Shown here one piece after another: positions 1-7,142 of a stretch of 34,043 bases of DNA. The translations under genes and the position numbers were made by a program. Source of the DNA: Deltaproteobacteria bacterium. GTDB lineage: Bacteria; Desulfobacterota; WTBG01; CAIYCZ01; CAIRTM01. Within the stretch, counting starts at the first letter, position 1, and each line of letters opens with the position of its first letter. The notes below the pieces were generated by a model. It saw only the letters and a list, made by a program, of their open reading frames with translations. It ran no database searches and was not told where the DNA came from. The DNA lies in assembly GCA_024276465.1 (NCBI GenBank), contig JAJRXD010000019.1:1-34043 (forward strand), in the 5' to 3' direction.

Positions 1-929
1 CCATCATAGGCTGCCCTGGTCATGGCTGCCCGCGTTATGATTATATCAGGCCTGTGACCGTCCACGTCAAGTTCTATGCACATCCTGGCAACAATCCTTA
101 AAAACTTTTCCTTCATCGTTACCTTTGGAAGGAGCTTTTGCGCCTTAATAATTTTTTCTGCAATTTCACTGTTCGATTCTTCATAAAGCTTCCTTAAATA
201 GATGGGGTCCCTCTCAAACTCCATTGCCTGTTTCATTATTTTGAATCGCCCATGAAGACTTTCGACACCTTTTACTTCCACGTGAAATGCAAGCCTGTCG
301 TGAAGCTGGGGCCTGAGCTCTCCCTCTTCCGGATTCATTGTGCCTATGAGGATAAAATTTGCAGGATGTGAGACAGACACCCCTTCGCGCTCTATCACGT
401 TTACACCCATGGCAGCCGAGTCAAGAAGAACATCCATAATGTGATCATCAAGGAGGTTGATGTTGTCAACATAGAGAATACCGCGGTTTGCCTCTGCCAG
501 AATGCCGGTTTCAAGAGCCTTAACCCCTTCCTTGATTGCCCTTTCAATATTGAGAGTTCCAATAACCCTGTCCTCTGTTGTTCCAACTGGAAGCTCTACT
601 ATCCTCATTCTTCTTTTTTCAACAGGCAGCCTTATTTTCTTCTTATGTTGGTCCTGGCAAACAGAACACATTTTACTGATATCCTTTGGATCACAGCTGA
701 AAGAGCATCCGTCAACCACATTAATCTCAGGGAGTATATCAGAAAGGCCCCTTACTGATATGGTCTTTGCGCTTCCCCGCTCTCCCCGAACCAGAGCACC
801 GCCGATCTGGGGGTTTATTACATTCATTATAAGCGCCATCTTAAGCTTTTCGTGGTCAATGATGCCAGAAAAGGGATAATTAATTCTGCCTTCGTATTCT
901 GGTGAAAGTGGCTGGACTGCTTTTGCCAT
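1..929 (-). CDS. bchI: BchI/ChlI-type magnesium chelatase AAA+ ATPase subunit, partial
   Basis: The open frame starts at ATG 929 (GGAG about 7 bases upstream) and runs off the left edge after 309 codons, so the C-terminus is missing. The family supplies ATP-driven motor activity to a three-subunit chelatase (I, D and the large H or CobN subunit) that inserts Mg or Co into a tetrapyrrole in the cytoplasm. Seen: a P-loop GERGSAKT at residues 49-56, a four-cysteine segment (C75, C79, C88, C91), the segment ANRGILYVD followed by NINLLDDH (about 147-163), and the sensor-like GTMNPEEGELRPQLHDR (about 196-212). The Walker B region reads V-D-N where the family normally has V-D-E, so the catalytic glutamate appears to be asparagine. 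It lies downstream of the BchH-type subunit on the same strand, 327 bases away. The D subunit is not visible and may lie beyond position 1. Family identity is firm; the metal and substrate are inferred. Confidence 0.9.
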   Translation of the reverse strand, partial: MAKAVQPLSPEYEGRINYPFSGIIDHEKLKMALIMNVINPQIGGALVRGERGSAKTISVRGLSDILPEINVVDGCSFSCDPKDISKMCSVCQDQHKKKIRLPVEKRRMRIVELPVGTTEDRVIGTLNIERAIKEGVKALETGILAEANRGILYVDNINLLDDHIMDVLLDSAAMGVNVIEREGVSVSHPANFILIGTMNPEEGELRPQLHDRLAFHVEVKGVESLHGRFKIMKQAMEFERDPIYLRKLYEESNSEIAEKIIKAQKLLPKVTMKEKFLRIVARMCIELDVDGHRPDIIITRAAMTRAAYD

Positions 930-992
930 AAATTTTCTCCTTTAAGTGTTCCCGCCATTTATCCTTCCAGCGGAAGCGGGAATCTTTTTAGT

Positions 993-1136
993 GCCTGAAC
1001 GAAAAGTCCTGATTCTATGCTGTAGGAGCGCCTTCAGGCGCGAAAAACAGAACTGATATCGCGCCTGAGCTCCTACAGAAAATTATTTTTCGGTTTCCAA
1101 CCTGAATCCGGGTTTTCGGTCAGACACTGTTCAGGC
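993..1136. repeat. Nested palindromic intergenic repeat, family A copy 1
   Basis: This element fills most of the 327-base gap (930-1256) between the two chelatase genes, and I see no gene there. Outer ends are GCCTGAAC (993-1000) and its exact reverse complement GTTCAGGC (1129-1136). Inside is a long imperfect hairpin, TAGGAGCGCC...TCAGGCGCGA at about 1023-1043 against TCGCGCCTGAG...CTCCTA at about 1059-1076. A closely similar element occurs at 18173-18325 and a diverged one at 33901-33951. The layout is that of a REP/MITE-like dispersed repeat. Whether it ends or interrupts the bchH transcript is unknown. Confidence 0.8.
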
Positions 1137-1256
1137 TCTTAGAAAAGATTTGTATTTATTGGCTATTGCCATTCTTTTAAATTCTTAATTTTTTCTTTGT
1201 GCCTGTGTGCCTGTTAACTTTAGTAGGCGAAATATTTTTCGCCCCTACTTCCCTTT

Positions 1257-4200
1257 CTATTCTTCCATTTCCTCTATCTCTGACTCCAGTTCAAGATAAA
1301 TCTGTTTAAGTTTTTCAATCTCTTCATCAGTCGCATCCCACATTTTTCTCTGATAGGCTTCCATGAGCCGCCTGAGCTGATCCTCCACTGCCCAGATATT
1401 TTCCTTCATCATGGTTTTGCGGATCTCTTCGTTAAAGACATACTTGTCAGCCATCTCGCTCCAGACCCAGCTGTCAACAGACCCGGACGATGTTGCCTGC
1501 CAGCCAAGGATATGTTCCATCCTCTTGCCCAGATTTTTTACGCCTTGATAGCCGCTGTCCATCTGCCCCTTCATCCATGCAGGATTGAGAATTTTTGTGC
1601 GGACCTCAGAATCGATTGTTTTTTTAATATCCATGGTTTTTATTTTATCCCTGGTGGAATCAGCAACCAGGACAATGGGTTTTGTTTTTCCACCCGAAAC
1701 ATTTCTGGATTTACGCACGCTTTCAACCGAGCTTGAGAGCCCGCCGAGAAATTCATAGTAGTGATCCAGATCTGCAATGCCATATTCCTCATTGTCACGC
1801 ACCTGGGAAACAACATCAACAGTGCTTAGCACCTCCCTGAAGGCTTCCACACTTGAAACAGCATGATAGACATCCCCGTAGACATGGGCCATCTTGGCAA
1901 GATGAAGGTCAGCTATCTGGCTTTCATCCTCCCATTCCGAAGATTCAATAAGGTTTGTCACCTCAGTTCCGTAATTGGATGCAGACGGCCCGAAAATCCG
2001 GGAAACAGACAGGAGCTCAGCCTGCTCATCAGGAACACCTTCCTTTTTAAGAGCTTTTTGAATGGCAACAGCATGTTTTCTAACAAAACTTTTATCCTCT
2101 GGCTCATCAAGTGTTGCAACCATTCTGAATGCCCTGTCAATAAGCCTTAAGAGAACCGGAAAGGTATCACGGAAGATTCCGCATATCTCTACAGCAACAT
2201 CAATCCTGGGTCTGCCAAGTTCCTCCAGCGGGATTGGCACAACACCTACCACATCACCCATGCCGGAACGCTTTGGCTGTACTCCAAGAAGACGGAAAAT
2301 TTCAGCTACTGTTTCTCCCTGTGTTTTCATGGTTTCAAACCCCCAGAGCACTACACCTACGGTTTCGGGAAAACAGCCGTTATTTTCAGTTTTGTAGCAG
2401 TCAATTACCTGAGCTGCAATTTCTTCACCCCTCCTGCAGGCAAGGGGAGTCGGAATAAGCTCAGGGTTGAATTGATAAGGATTGCGTCCTGTTGGGATAA
2501 CACCGGGACTTCTGATGGGGTTGCCTCCCAGTCCAGGTGAGATAAACTCTCCATTAAGGGCATGAATCATCTGGTCAATTTCCAGGTTGTCTTTAAGCCT
2601 GCTGCCAAGTTCAATGGAAAATTCAAGGGTTTCAGTCAGCTTTTTCGTGGTCTCTTTTCCCGGTTTTTTATTCCCTGATTTTTTGATTGCTTTTTTTACA
2701 GGAGTTTTTTTAATTAAAACTTCTTCAAGAAGATCACGTGCCTCCCTGTTGATTCGGTCACATACTGCACCGGTGAGCACGCCGTCTTCCATAACCCTTG
2801 AGGGATTTTTTCTGGCATCATCCCAGTCAAGCCCGCAGCCGCAGGCAATCAGGCTTTGCAGGGATGAAATCTCACCACGGTCAAACCGGACTATTCCAAG
2901 CACATAATCCACAAGCTCGTCTCCGGTAAGTGCTGTTCCCATTACATGTACGCCCTTGGTCATCATTGAGCCCTTCATCTCGCTGAGCTGGTTGTAAAGA
3001 CTGCTCATATCAATATCCTCTGCTTCAATATCCAGCAGGTTGTTTTCAATGGCATTGCTCAGGATCTTGCTTTTTAGCTCTTTGGCCCTTGCAGGGCTTT
3101 GTCCCTCAAAATGGTAATAGTTGTGAATGTCTGTTTCCATTTCGGAAAATTTACCGTAGAGGTCGGATACAATCATTGGCGGAGTCATATAATCCACAAG
3201 AACAGCATAAGTTCTTCTCTTTGCAAGCATTGCCTCAGAGGGGTTGCTGCAGGTATATAAATACAAGTTAGGAAGACTTCCTATAAAAATATCAGGATAA
3301 CATTTCTCAGAGAGAGCAACCTGCTTGCCAGGCAGAAATTCCAGTGTGCCGTGAGTTCCAAAGTGAACAGCCACATCAGCCTGAAAAATCTTTTCCACAA
3401 ACCGGTAAAAGGCAAGATACTGGTGATGGGGAGGCAGAGCTGTATCGTGGTATGATTTTGACGGATCCCCATGATAACCCCTGACAGGCTGAAATCCGAT
3501 AAAAACATTTCCAAACTGAAGGCCAGGTACATACAGGTTTTCTTCATCTGCCATTATTTCTCCTGGAACATCTCCCCAGGTTTCAATCATCTCGGTTTGA
3601 AGTTCTCCGGGAAGTTCTGAAAACCATTGGCGATATTCCTCTATAGGAATTTTAAATGAGTTCTCTTTTGCCTTTCCAATTGAGGTCCAGTTGCTCTGGT
3701 TTATGACATTCTTTTTTGTAATCAGGCGGATAAATTCATGGCGTGTCCTGGGATAACCTGACACGCTGTAGCCCTCCTGCTTCATTCTGTCAAGAAGCCT
3801 GATAAGGCTTTCAAATGTATCAAGGTTCCCGGCGCTGCCTATGGTATCCTTGCCCGGAGGATAGTTAAACAGGATAAAGGCCACCTTTTTATCCCTGTTG
3901 TCCCTGTATCTGAGTTTAATCCAGTTTGCAGTACGTGCTACAGCATGGTTTACCCGCTCTTCAATCGGCGCCATGATCCTGACAACATTGCCCCCCTTTG
4001 CAGCAACTTCCCTGTTTCCTGCAATAAGATTGCCCTCTATCTGACCATCAAGCTCAGGAAAAATAATGCCAAGGTTTGTTTCCATGGGAGCCATTCCTTC
4101 TGCCCTTTCACGCCACTCCTCATGCGTGGAAAAACCCATGCAGACATAATTTATAAAAGGAATGTTCATCTGCCGGCACAGACTCTCAAATGCCTCATAA

Positions 4201-5159
4201 TCACCTCCAAGGGGTCCTCCCTCAATGCGGAAATAAAGAAAGCTTATAATTGCATCAACCCTGGAAGTTTGGTTTTTCATAAAAAAAGTCTTTATTGTGT
4301 TTAGATTTTCTGTGCCAGTACTGATTGCAGGGATAACACCTATGCCTTTTTTCTCTAATTTCTCTACTACAGAAACAAGGTCACGGGTATCCTCGCTCTG
4401 GTAGCGCTGGTTATAAAACAGGATTCCAACAATTGGCCTTTTCTTATTTCTCGAACCATTGGTCGGCATCCAGCAGGGCAGGTCATACCACTTGAGATAA
4501 TCTTCAACAGATGTAAAAAGCTTCTTTGATCTGGGATGAGCAATGTAGATGTTCGGGATTTCGGTTGGAGGATTATATTTTGTTCTGAACCCATAATATT
4601 CAACTAATATCATAAGAAACATATTGAGTATGTTTTCAGTCCCGCCGTTAAAAAAGTATTTCCATGCCTGGACATATTTGCAGGCATCCTTCCATTTTCC
4701 AAACCGGAGCACTTTCAGTATGGAATCAGCCATATTCAGAAGCTTTCGCACCTCCATGGAGCTGCCTTTGCCGGAAAGGCCCTTCAACATTTTTAGAACT
4801 TTTGCCACCTTTGAATCAGCAAAGGAATCTATAACATCCCCAAGACAGAACTTCCCAAGGCGGGCAAGTCTCATCCCTGGCCCAACCGAGGCAAGGACAA
4901 TAAATGTCTTATCTTCTCCTGAGTGTTTTTCTAATATATTCAAAACAGCATCATCAAATACCATGCAGAGAAAGATAATGTCAGATTTGCTGATATTGTC
5001 TTCCATTTCCTCAAGCTGCTTTCTGGAAAACGCCTGGTGACGCAGGCAGAAATGGTTAACCATTACCACCTTTTCCTTAAACCTGTTTTTCAGGTTCTCT
5101 GCAACTTCGGAGAAAGGTTTGCTGTAGGTGTAGTCGCCTATGATTGAAGTAATCTGCAC
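1257..5159 (-). CDS. bchH: BchH/CobN-type large subunit of tetrapyrrole metal chelatase
   Basis: About 1300 residues, the size of the porphyrin-binding large subunit of Mg- or Co-chelatases. Seen: an N-terminal region like the BchH N-terminal domain (VQITSIIGDYTYS onward), the core motif HFGTHGTLEFLPGKQ near residue 599, followed by a CYPD...NPSE...AKRRTYA series, and a C-terminal WQATSSGSVDSWVW with a glutamate-rich coiled tail. These motifs match BchH more closely than CobN, whose core usually reads HxGKHGTLEWLPGK. A lysine-rich linker of about 30 residues lies near residues 815-845. I chose GTG 5159 because GAGGAA stands 6-7 bases upstream. The longer frame, which opens at 5222, would overlap the upstream membrane-protein gene. 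Neighbours are that membrane gene (34 bases upstream) and the BchI-type ATPase downstream. Phototrophs use this family for Mg insertion into protoporphyrin IX; here the metal and product are unknown. Confidence 0.92.
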   Translation of the reverse strand: MQITSIIGDYTYSKPFSEVAENLKNRFKEKVVMVNHFCLRHQAFSRKQLEEMEDNISKSDIIFLCMVFDDAVLNILEKHSGEDKTFIVLASVGPGMRLARLGKFCLGDVIDSFADSKVAKVLKMLKGLSGKGSSMEVRKLLNMADSILKVLRFGKWKDACKYVQAWKYFFNGGTENILNMFLMILVEYYGFRTKYNPPTEIPNIYIAHPRSKKLFTSVEDYLKWYDLPCWMPTNGSRNKKRPIVGILFYNQRYQSEDTRDLVSVVEKLEKKGIGVIPAISTGTENLNTIKTFFMKNQTSRVDAIISFLYFRIEGGPLGGDYEAFESLCRQMNIPFINYVCMGFSTHEEWRERAEGMAPMETNLGIIFPELDGQIEGNLIAGNREVAAKGGNVVRIMAPIEERVNHAVARTANWIKLRYRDNRDKKVAFILFNYPPGKDTIGSAGNLDTFESLIRLLDRMKQEGYSVSGYPRTRHEFIRLITKKNVINQSNWTSIGKAKENSFKIPIEEYRQWFSELPGELQTEMIETWGDVPGEIMADEENLYVPGLQFGNVFIGFQPVRGYHGDPSKSYHDTALPPHHQYLAFYRFVEKIFQADVAVHFGTHGTLEFLPGKQVALSEKCYPDIFIGSLPNLYLYTCSNPSEAMLAKRRTYAVLVDYMTPPMIVSDLYGKFSEMETDIHNYYHFEGQSPARAKELKSKILSNAIENNLLDIEAEDIDMSSLYNQLSEMKGSMMTKGVHVMGTALTGDELVDYVLGIVRFDRGEISSLQSLIACGCGLDWDDARKNPSRVMEDGVLTGAVCDRINREARDLLEEVLIKKTPVKKAIKKSGNKKPGKETTKKLTETLEFSIELGSRLKDNLEIDQMIHALNGEFISPGLGGNPIRSPGVIPTGRNPYQFNPELIPTPLACRRGEEIAAQVIDCYKTENNGCFPETVGVVLWGFETMKTQGETVAEIFRLLGVQPKRSGMGDVVGVVPIPLEELGRPRIDVAVEICGIFRDTFPVLLRLIDRAFRMVATLDEPEDKSFVRKHAVAIQKALKKEGVPDEQAELLSVSRIFGPSASNYGTEVTNLIESSEWEDESQIADLHLAKMAHVYGDVYHAVSSVEAFREVLSTVDVVSQVRDNEEYGIADLDHYYEFLGGLSSSVESVRKSRNVSGGKTKPIVLVADSTRDKIKTMDIKKTIDSEVRTKILNPAWMKGQMDSGYQGVKNLGKRMEHILGWQATSSGSVDSWVWSEMADKYVFNEEIRKTMMKENIWAVEDQLRRLMEAYQRKMWDATDEEIEKLKQIYLELESEIEEMEE

Positions 5160-5193
5160 AGTAAATTCCTCTTTTATTTTATCCTTTTTAACC

Positions 5194-5928
5194 CTATTTG
5201 TAAAAACCCTGCCACTCAACAATAACCATGTAAACGCCGAACAAAGCTATCAGTATTCCGCTGACCCTTGTGATAAGAACTTCGTACTTTTCCTGCCCGA
5301 ATTTCTTAAAAAAAAGTGTGGCCTTTCCTAAAAAGTAGGTAATGATCAAAAGAACCAGAGATGTGGAAATGGCATAGCCCAGAAATATTATGCTGCCAAC
5401 AGTAATGCTTTTTGCTACCAGGGCATATGAATACATGACACTGGCAGTTGGGCAGGGAATGATCATGTTTACAAATCCAAGGGAAAACATCCCCCAGTAT
5501 ATTCCGTGCTTGAACCTCCGTTTGCTTGTTGTAAACAGAAACGCCTGTTCTTTGTCAGTGAGGGCCTGTTTAAGAACTTCTTCCTCTTCCTCATCTTCAA
5601 AATGAAGCCAGTGAGGTTTACAGACAACAATAATGCCAAGGATGACAAGTATTAATGCAGTGCCGATTCCAAAATAAATGTCCCATGAATGGGGCACAAT
5701 TGAGCCAAGTGCCCCGAAAACAACCCCTAAAAACAGGCAGGCAACGGTTGTTCCGAGGCAGAAAAAAAACCACACCATTAAGCATTTTTTCATGCCTTTT
5801 GCTGTTATGCAAAATGGGGCCAGAATAGGCCAGGAATGACCGCATGGGGTTATACCGTGTAATAATCCAAGCACAATTGATGCCTGCAGTGCGACCACAA
5901 AAGTCATTTCTGCTGCTACAGGTTCCAT
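5194..5928 (-). CDS. UreH/TauE-SafE-like six-helix membrane protein, possible metal transporter
   Basis: 244 residues, start ATG 5928 behind a perfect AGGAGG. The longer frame opening at 6048 lacks such a signal and is rejected. Hydropathy by eye shows about six helices in two halves. Each half has a proline/cysteine motif: HGITPCGHSWP at residues 24-34 and NMIIPCPTAS at 154-163. An acidic loop, EDEEEEE, lies at 111-117 between the halves. This layout fits the UreH/NicO/TauE-type transporters, some of which move nickel, cobalt or sulfur oxyanions. The histidine-rich first motif and the position directly before a metal-chelatase gene suggest metal handling, but that is inference and the substrate cannot be read from sequence. 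It probably shares a transcript with the BchH-type gene. Confidence 0.75.
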   Translation of the reverse strand: MEPVAAEMTFVVALQASIVLGLLHGITPCGHSWPILAPFCITAKGMKKCLMVWFFFCLGTTVACLFLGVVFGALGSIVPHSWDIYFGIGTALILVILGIIVVCKPHWLHFEDEEEEEVLKQALTDKEQAFLFTTSKRRFKHGIYWGMFSLGFVNMIIPCPTASVMYSYALVAKSITVGSIIFLGYAISTSLVLLIITYFLGKATLFFKKFGQEKYEVLITRVSGILIALFGVYMVIVEWQGFYK

Positions 5929-6242
5929 ATCTCCTCCTGATTTGTAATAATCCTGGTTTTCAAAAATCTCTGTGCTTGTCTTTTTCCCTTCGTGGTAAAA
6001 AAATCTTTTTTTAATACCACCACAAAGCTCACGAAGAACACGAAGCATCTGGTTTATTGTTGTAAAAACTTTTTTTATGCCAGGTAATTTATTTTATGTC
6101 ATCTCTCGACAATCAAATGTTACTAATTGCGGGTTACGGGTTTTAATAATTTATTTTTCCAACTCGCAACCCAATCGCCTTTAGCCCTATGTGCCTTTGT
6201 GCCCTTATGCCTTTGTGCCTGTATCACTATGTGCCTGTCTTT
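5929..6242. other. Intergenic stretch with CACGAAG and TGTGCCT short repeats
   Basis: 314 bases between the MarR gene and the membrane protein gene, both minus strand. I see no credible gene. On the minus strand it carries CACGAAG-type repeats around 5990-6045 (TTCGTGGT...ACCAC and CACGAAG copies). At about 6185-6238 it carries a run of TGTGCCT/TTTGTGCC direct repeats. A similar TGTGCCTG run sits at about 1199-1212. These are common low-complexity intergenic repeats, and no clear promoter stands out among them. Confidence 0.6.
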
Positions 6243-6707
6243 TCAGTACCGGATCTTTTTAAAGATTTCTGTTGCTTTTTCAAGGGCATTGAAAAGATCC
6301 ATCTGATCCCTTTCGCTCAATCTTCCCAGAGAATTCTCAAGCTCCTGGCCCCTTTTTTTCATGAATTCATGAAGCATCTTTTTTCCTTTATCTGTCAGGT
6401 TAACCCTTACAACCCTTCTGTCTTTTGAATCACGCCTCCTCCTGACTAACCCTTTCCTTGACAAACGGTCAATTATTGATGTCATGTTTGGCAGGGGCAG
6501 ATGTGCATTGTGACTCAGCTGGCTCATTGTATATTCCTGATGAGGATCAGCAAAAGCCGATATCCCTTTTAATTCCAGAATACTGAAATCCACCTTGTCG
6601 TCAATTCCATTTTTGGTTATGGTCTGGCGGAAATACTCACTGAAGAAGCCCTTAATGATATGCATCTGTTCTTCCAGGCTCTTGTATTTCTCGTATTTTT
6701 CAGGCAT
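6243..6707 (-). CDS. MarR-family transcriptional regulator
   Basis: 154 residues, start ATG 6707 with GGGAG about 8 bases upstream. The central part is a winged helix: LSHNAHLPLPNMTSIIDRLSRKGLV is the helix-turn-helix and recognition helix (about residues 64-88), followed by the basic wing RRRRDSKDRRVVRVNLTDKG, the characteristic D-x-R-D/S-x-R pattern of MarR proteins. The flanking helices at both ends would form the dimer interface. No cysteine-based sensor is obvious. Its gene lies upstream of the membrane transporter-like gene on the same strand, 314 bases away, so it could control the chelatase locus, though this is not shown. A 16-base perfect palindrome 45 bases upstream of the start is a likely autoregulatory operator. 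Confidence 0.92.
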   Translation of the reverse strand: MPEKYEKYKSLEEQMHIIKGFFSEYFRQTITKNGIDDKVDFSILELKGISAFADPHQEYTMSQLSHNAHLPLPNMTSIIDRLSRKGLVRRRRDSKDRRVVRVNLTDKGKKMLHEFMKKRGQELENSLGRLSERDQMDLFNALEKATEIFKKIRY

Positions 6708-6752
6708 GGCAAAGTCTCCCGTTATTTACTTGCAAAACAATTATATATGTAT

Positions 6753-6768
6753 TTACTTATATAAGTAA
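6753..6768. promoter_or_regulatory. Candidate MarR operator palindrome
   Basis: A perfect 16-base palindrome, TTACTTAT-ATAAGTAA, sits in the AT-rich region between the MarR gene start (6707) and the tRNA promoter. A half-site-like TTATTTACTT occurs again at 6722-6731. MarR dimers usually bind 16-20 base palindromes near their own promoter, so the position and length fit. Binding is inferred. Confidence 0.5.
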
Positions 6769-6815
6769 TATATATTTCAACCCCTGTCAAGTATTATTTG
6801 TAAAGGCTTAAAAAT

Positions 6816-6843
6816 TTGACAAACCTGTATTTTATGTTATATT
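6816..6843 (+). promoter_or_regulatory. Sigma-70-type promoter for the tRNA pair
   Basis: TTGACA (6816-6821), a 16-base spacer and TATATT (6838-6843) lie 14 bases before the tRNA-Arg gene. The -35 box is perfect and the -10 box matches five of six consensus bases, as expected for a strong tRNA promoter. Confidence 0.7.
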
Positions 6844-6857
6844 TGGTAATTTTCAAG

Positions 6858-6934
<77 letters not shown>

Positions 6935-6945
6935 CAAGGAATAAT

Positions 6946-6975
6946 TTGAATTGCTATGATTTTTTAAGGTATAAT
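6946..6975 (+). promoter_or_regulatory. Possible second promoter before tRNA-His
   Basis: TTGAAT (6946-6951), an 18-base spacer and a perfect TATAAT (6970-6975) lie in the short gap between the two tRNA genes, 11 bases before tRNA-His position -1. The close fit suggests tRNA-His may have its own start in addition to readthrough from tRNA-Arg. Confidence 0.4.
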
Positions 6976-6986
6976 TGTTTTTGTGT

Positions 6987-7061
6987 GGTGGGTGTAGCTC
7001 AGTTGGTTAGAGCACCAGGTTGTGGCCCTGGGGGCCGAGGGTTCGAATCCCTTCACTCACC
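6987..7061 (+). tRNA. tRNA-His (anticodon GTG)
   Basis: The acceptor strand GTGGGTG (6988-6994) pairs with CACTCAC (7054-7060), with one G-T pair. The His-specific extra G(-1) is encoded at 6987 opposite discriminator C73 at 7061. The anticodon stem CCAGG/CCTGG closes the loop TTGTGGC, anticodon GTG. The T arm contains GGGTTCGAATCCC. No CCA is encoded (the next bases are CTT), unlike the neighbouring tRNA-Arg, so a CCA-adding enzyme would be needed. Confidence 0.96.
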
Positions 7062-7086
7062 CTTCCTCTTTCCGGGTTTTTCAGCA

Positions 7087-7123
7087 GGTCAGGTTTCTTA
7101 ATTCTTTTAAAACCTGTTCGACC
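7087..7123 (+). terminator. Weak hairpin after the tRNA pair
   Basis: CAGGTTT (7090-7096) pairs with AAACCTG (7110-7116), and GGTC/GACC (7087-7090, 7120-7123) could extend it past a bulge. It lies between the tRNA-His end and the convergent dehydrogenase gene. No T-run follows, so it is only a candidate terminator. Confidence 0.25.
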
Positions 7124-7142
7124 CCCTTACTTTATACAGAAA

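Noticed and set aside
441-879. Plus-strand frames at 441-758 and 502-879
   Set aside because: They are shadows of the BchI-type gene on the minus strand, which has clear family motifs.
930-1256. CRISPR array
   Set aside because: The repeats are nested palindromes, not evenly spaced direct repeats with unique spacers; none was seen anywhere in the window.
5160-5222. Longer start for the BchH-type gene at 5222
   Set aside because: It overlaps the upstream membrane-protein gene by 29 bases and lacks a ribosome binding site; GTG 5159 has GAGGAA at the right distance.
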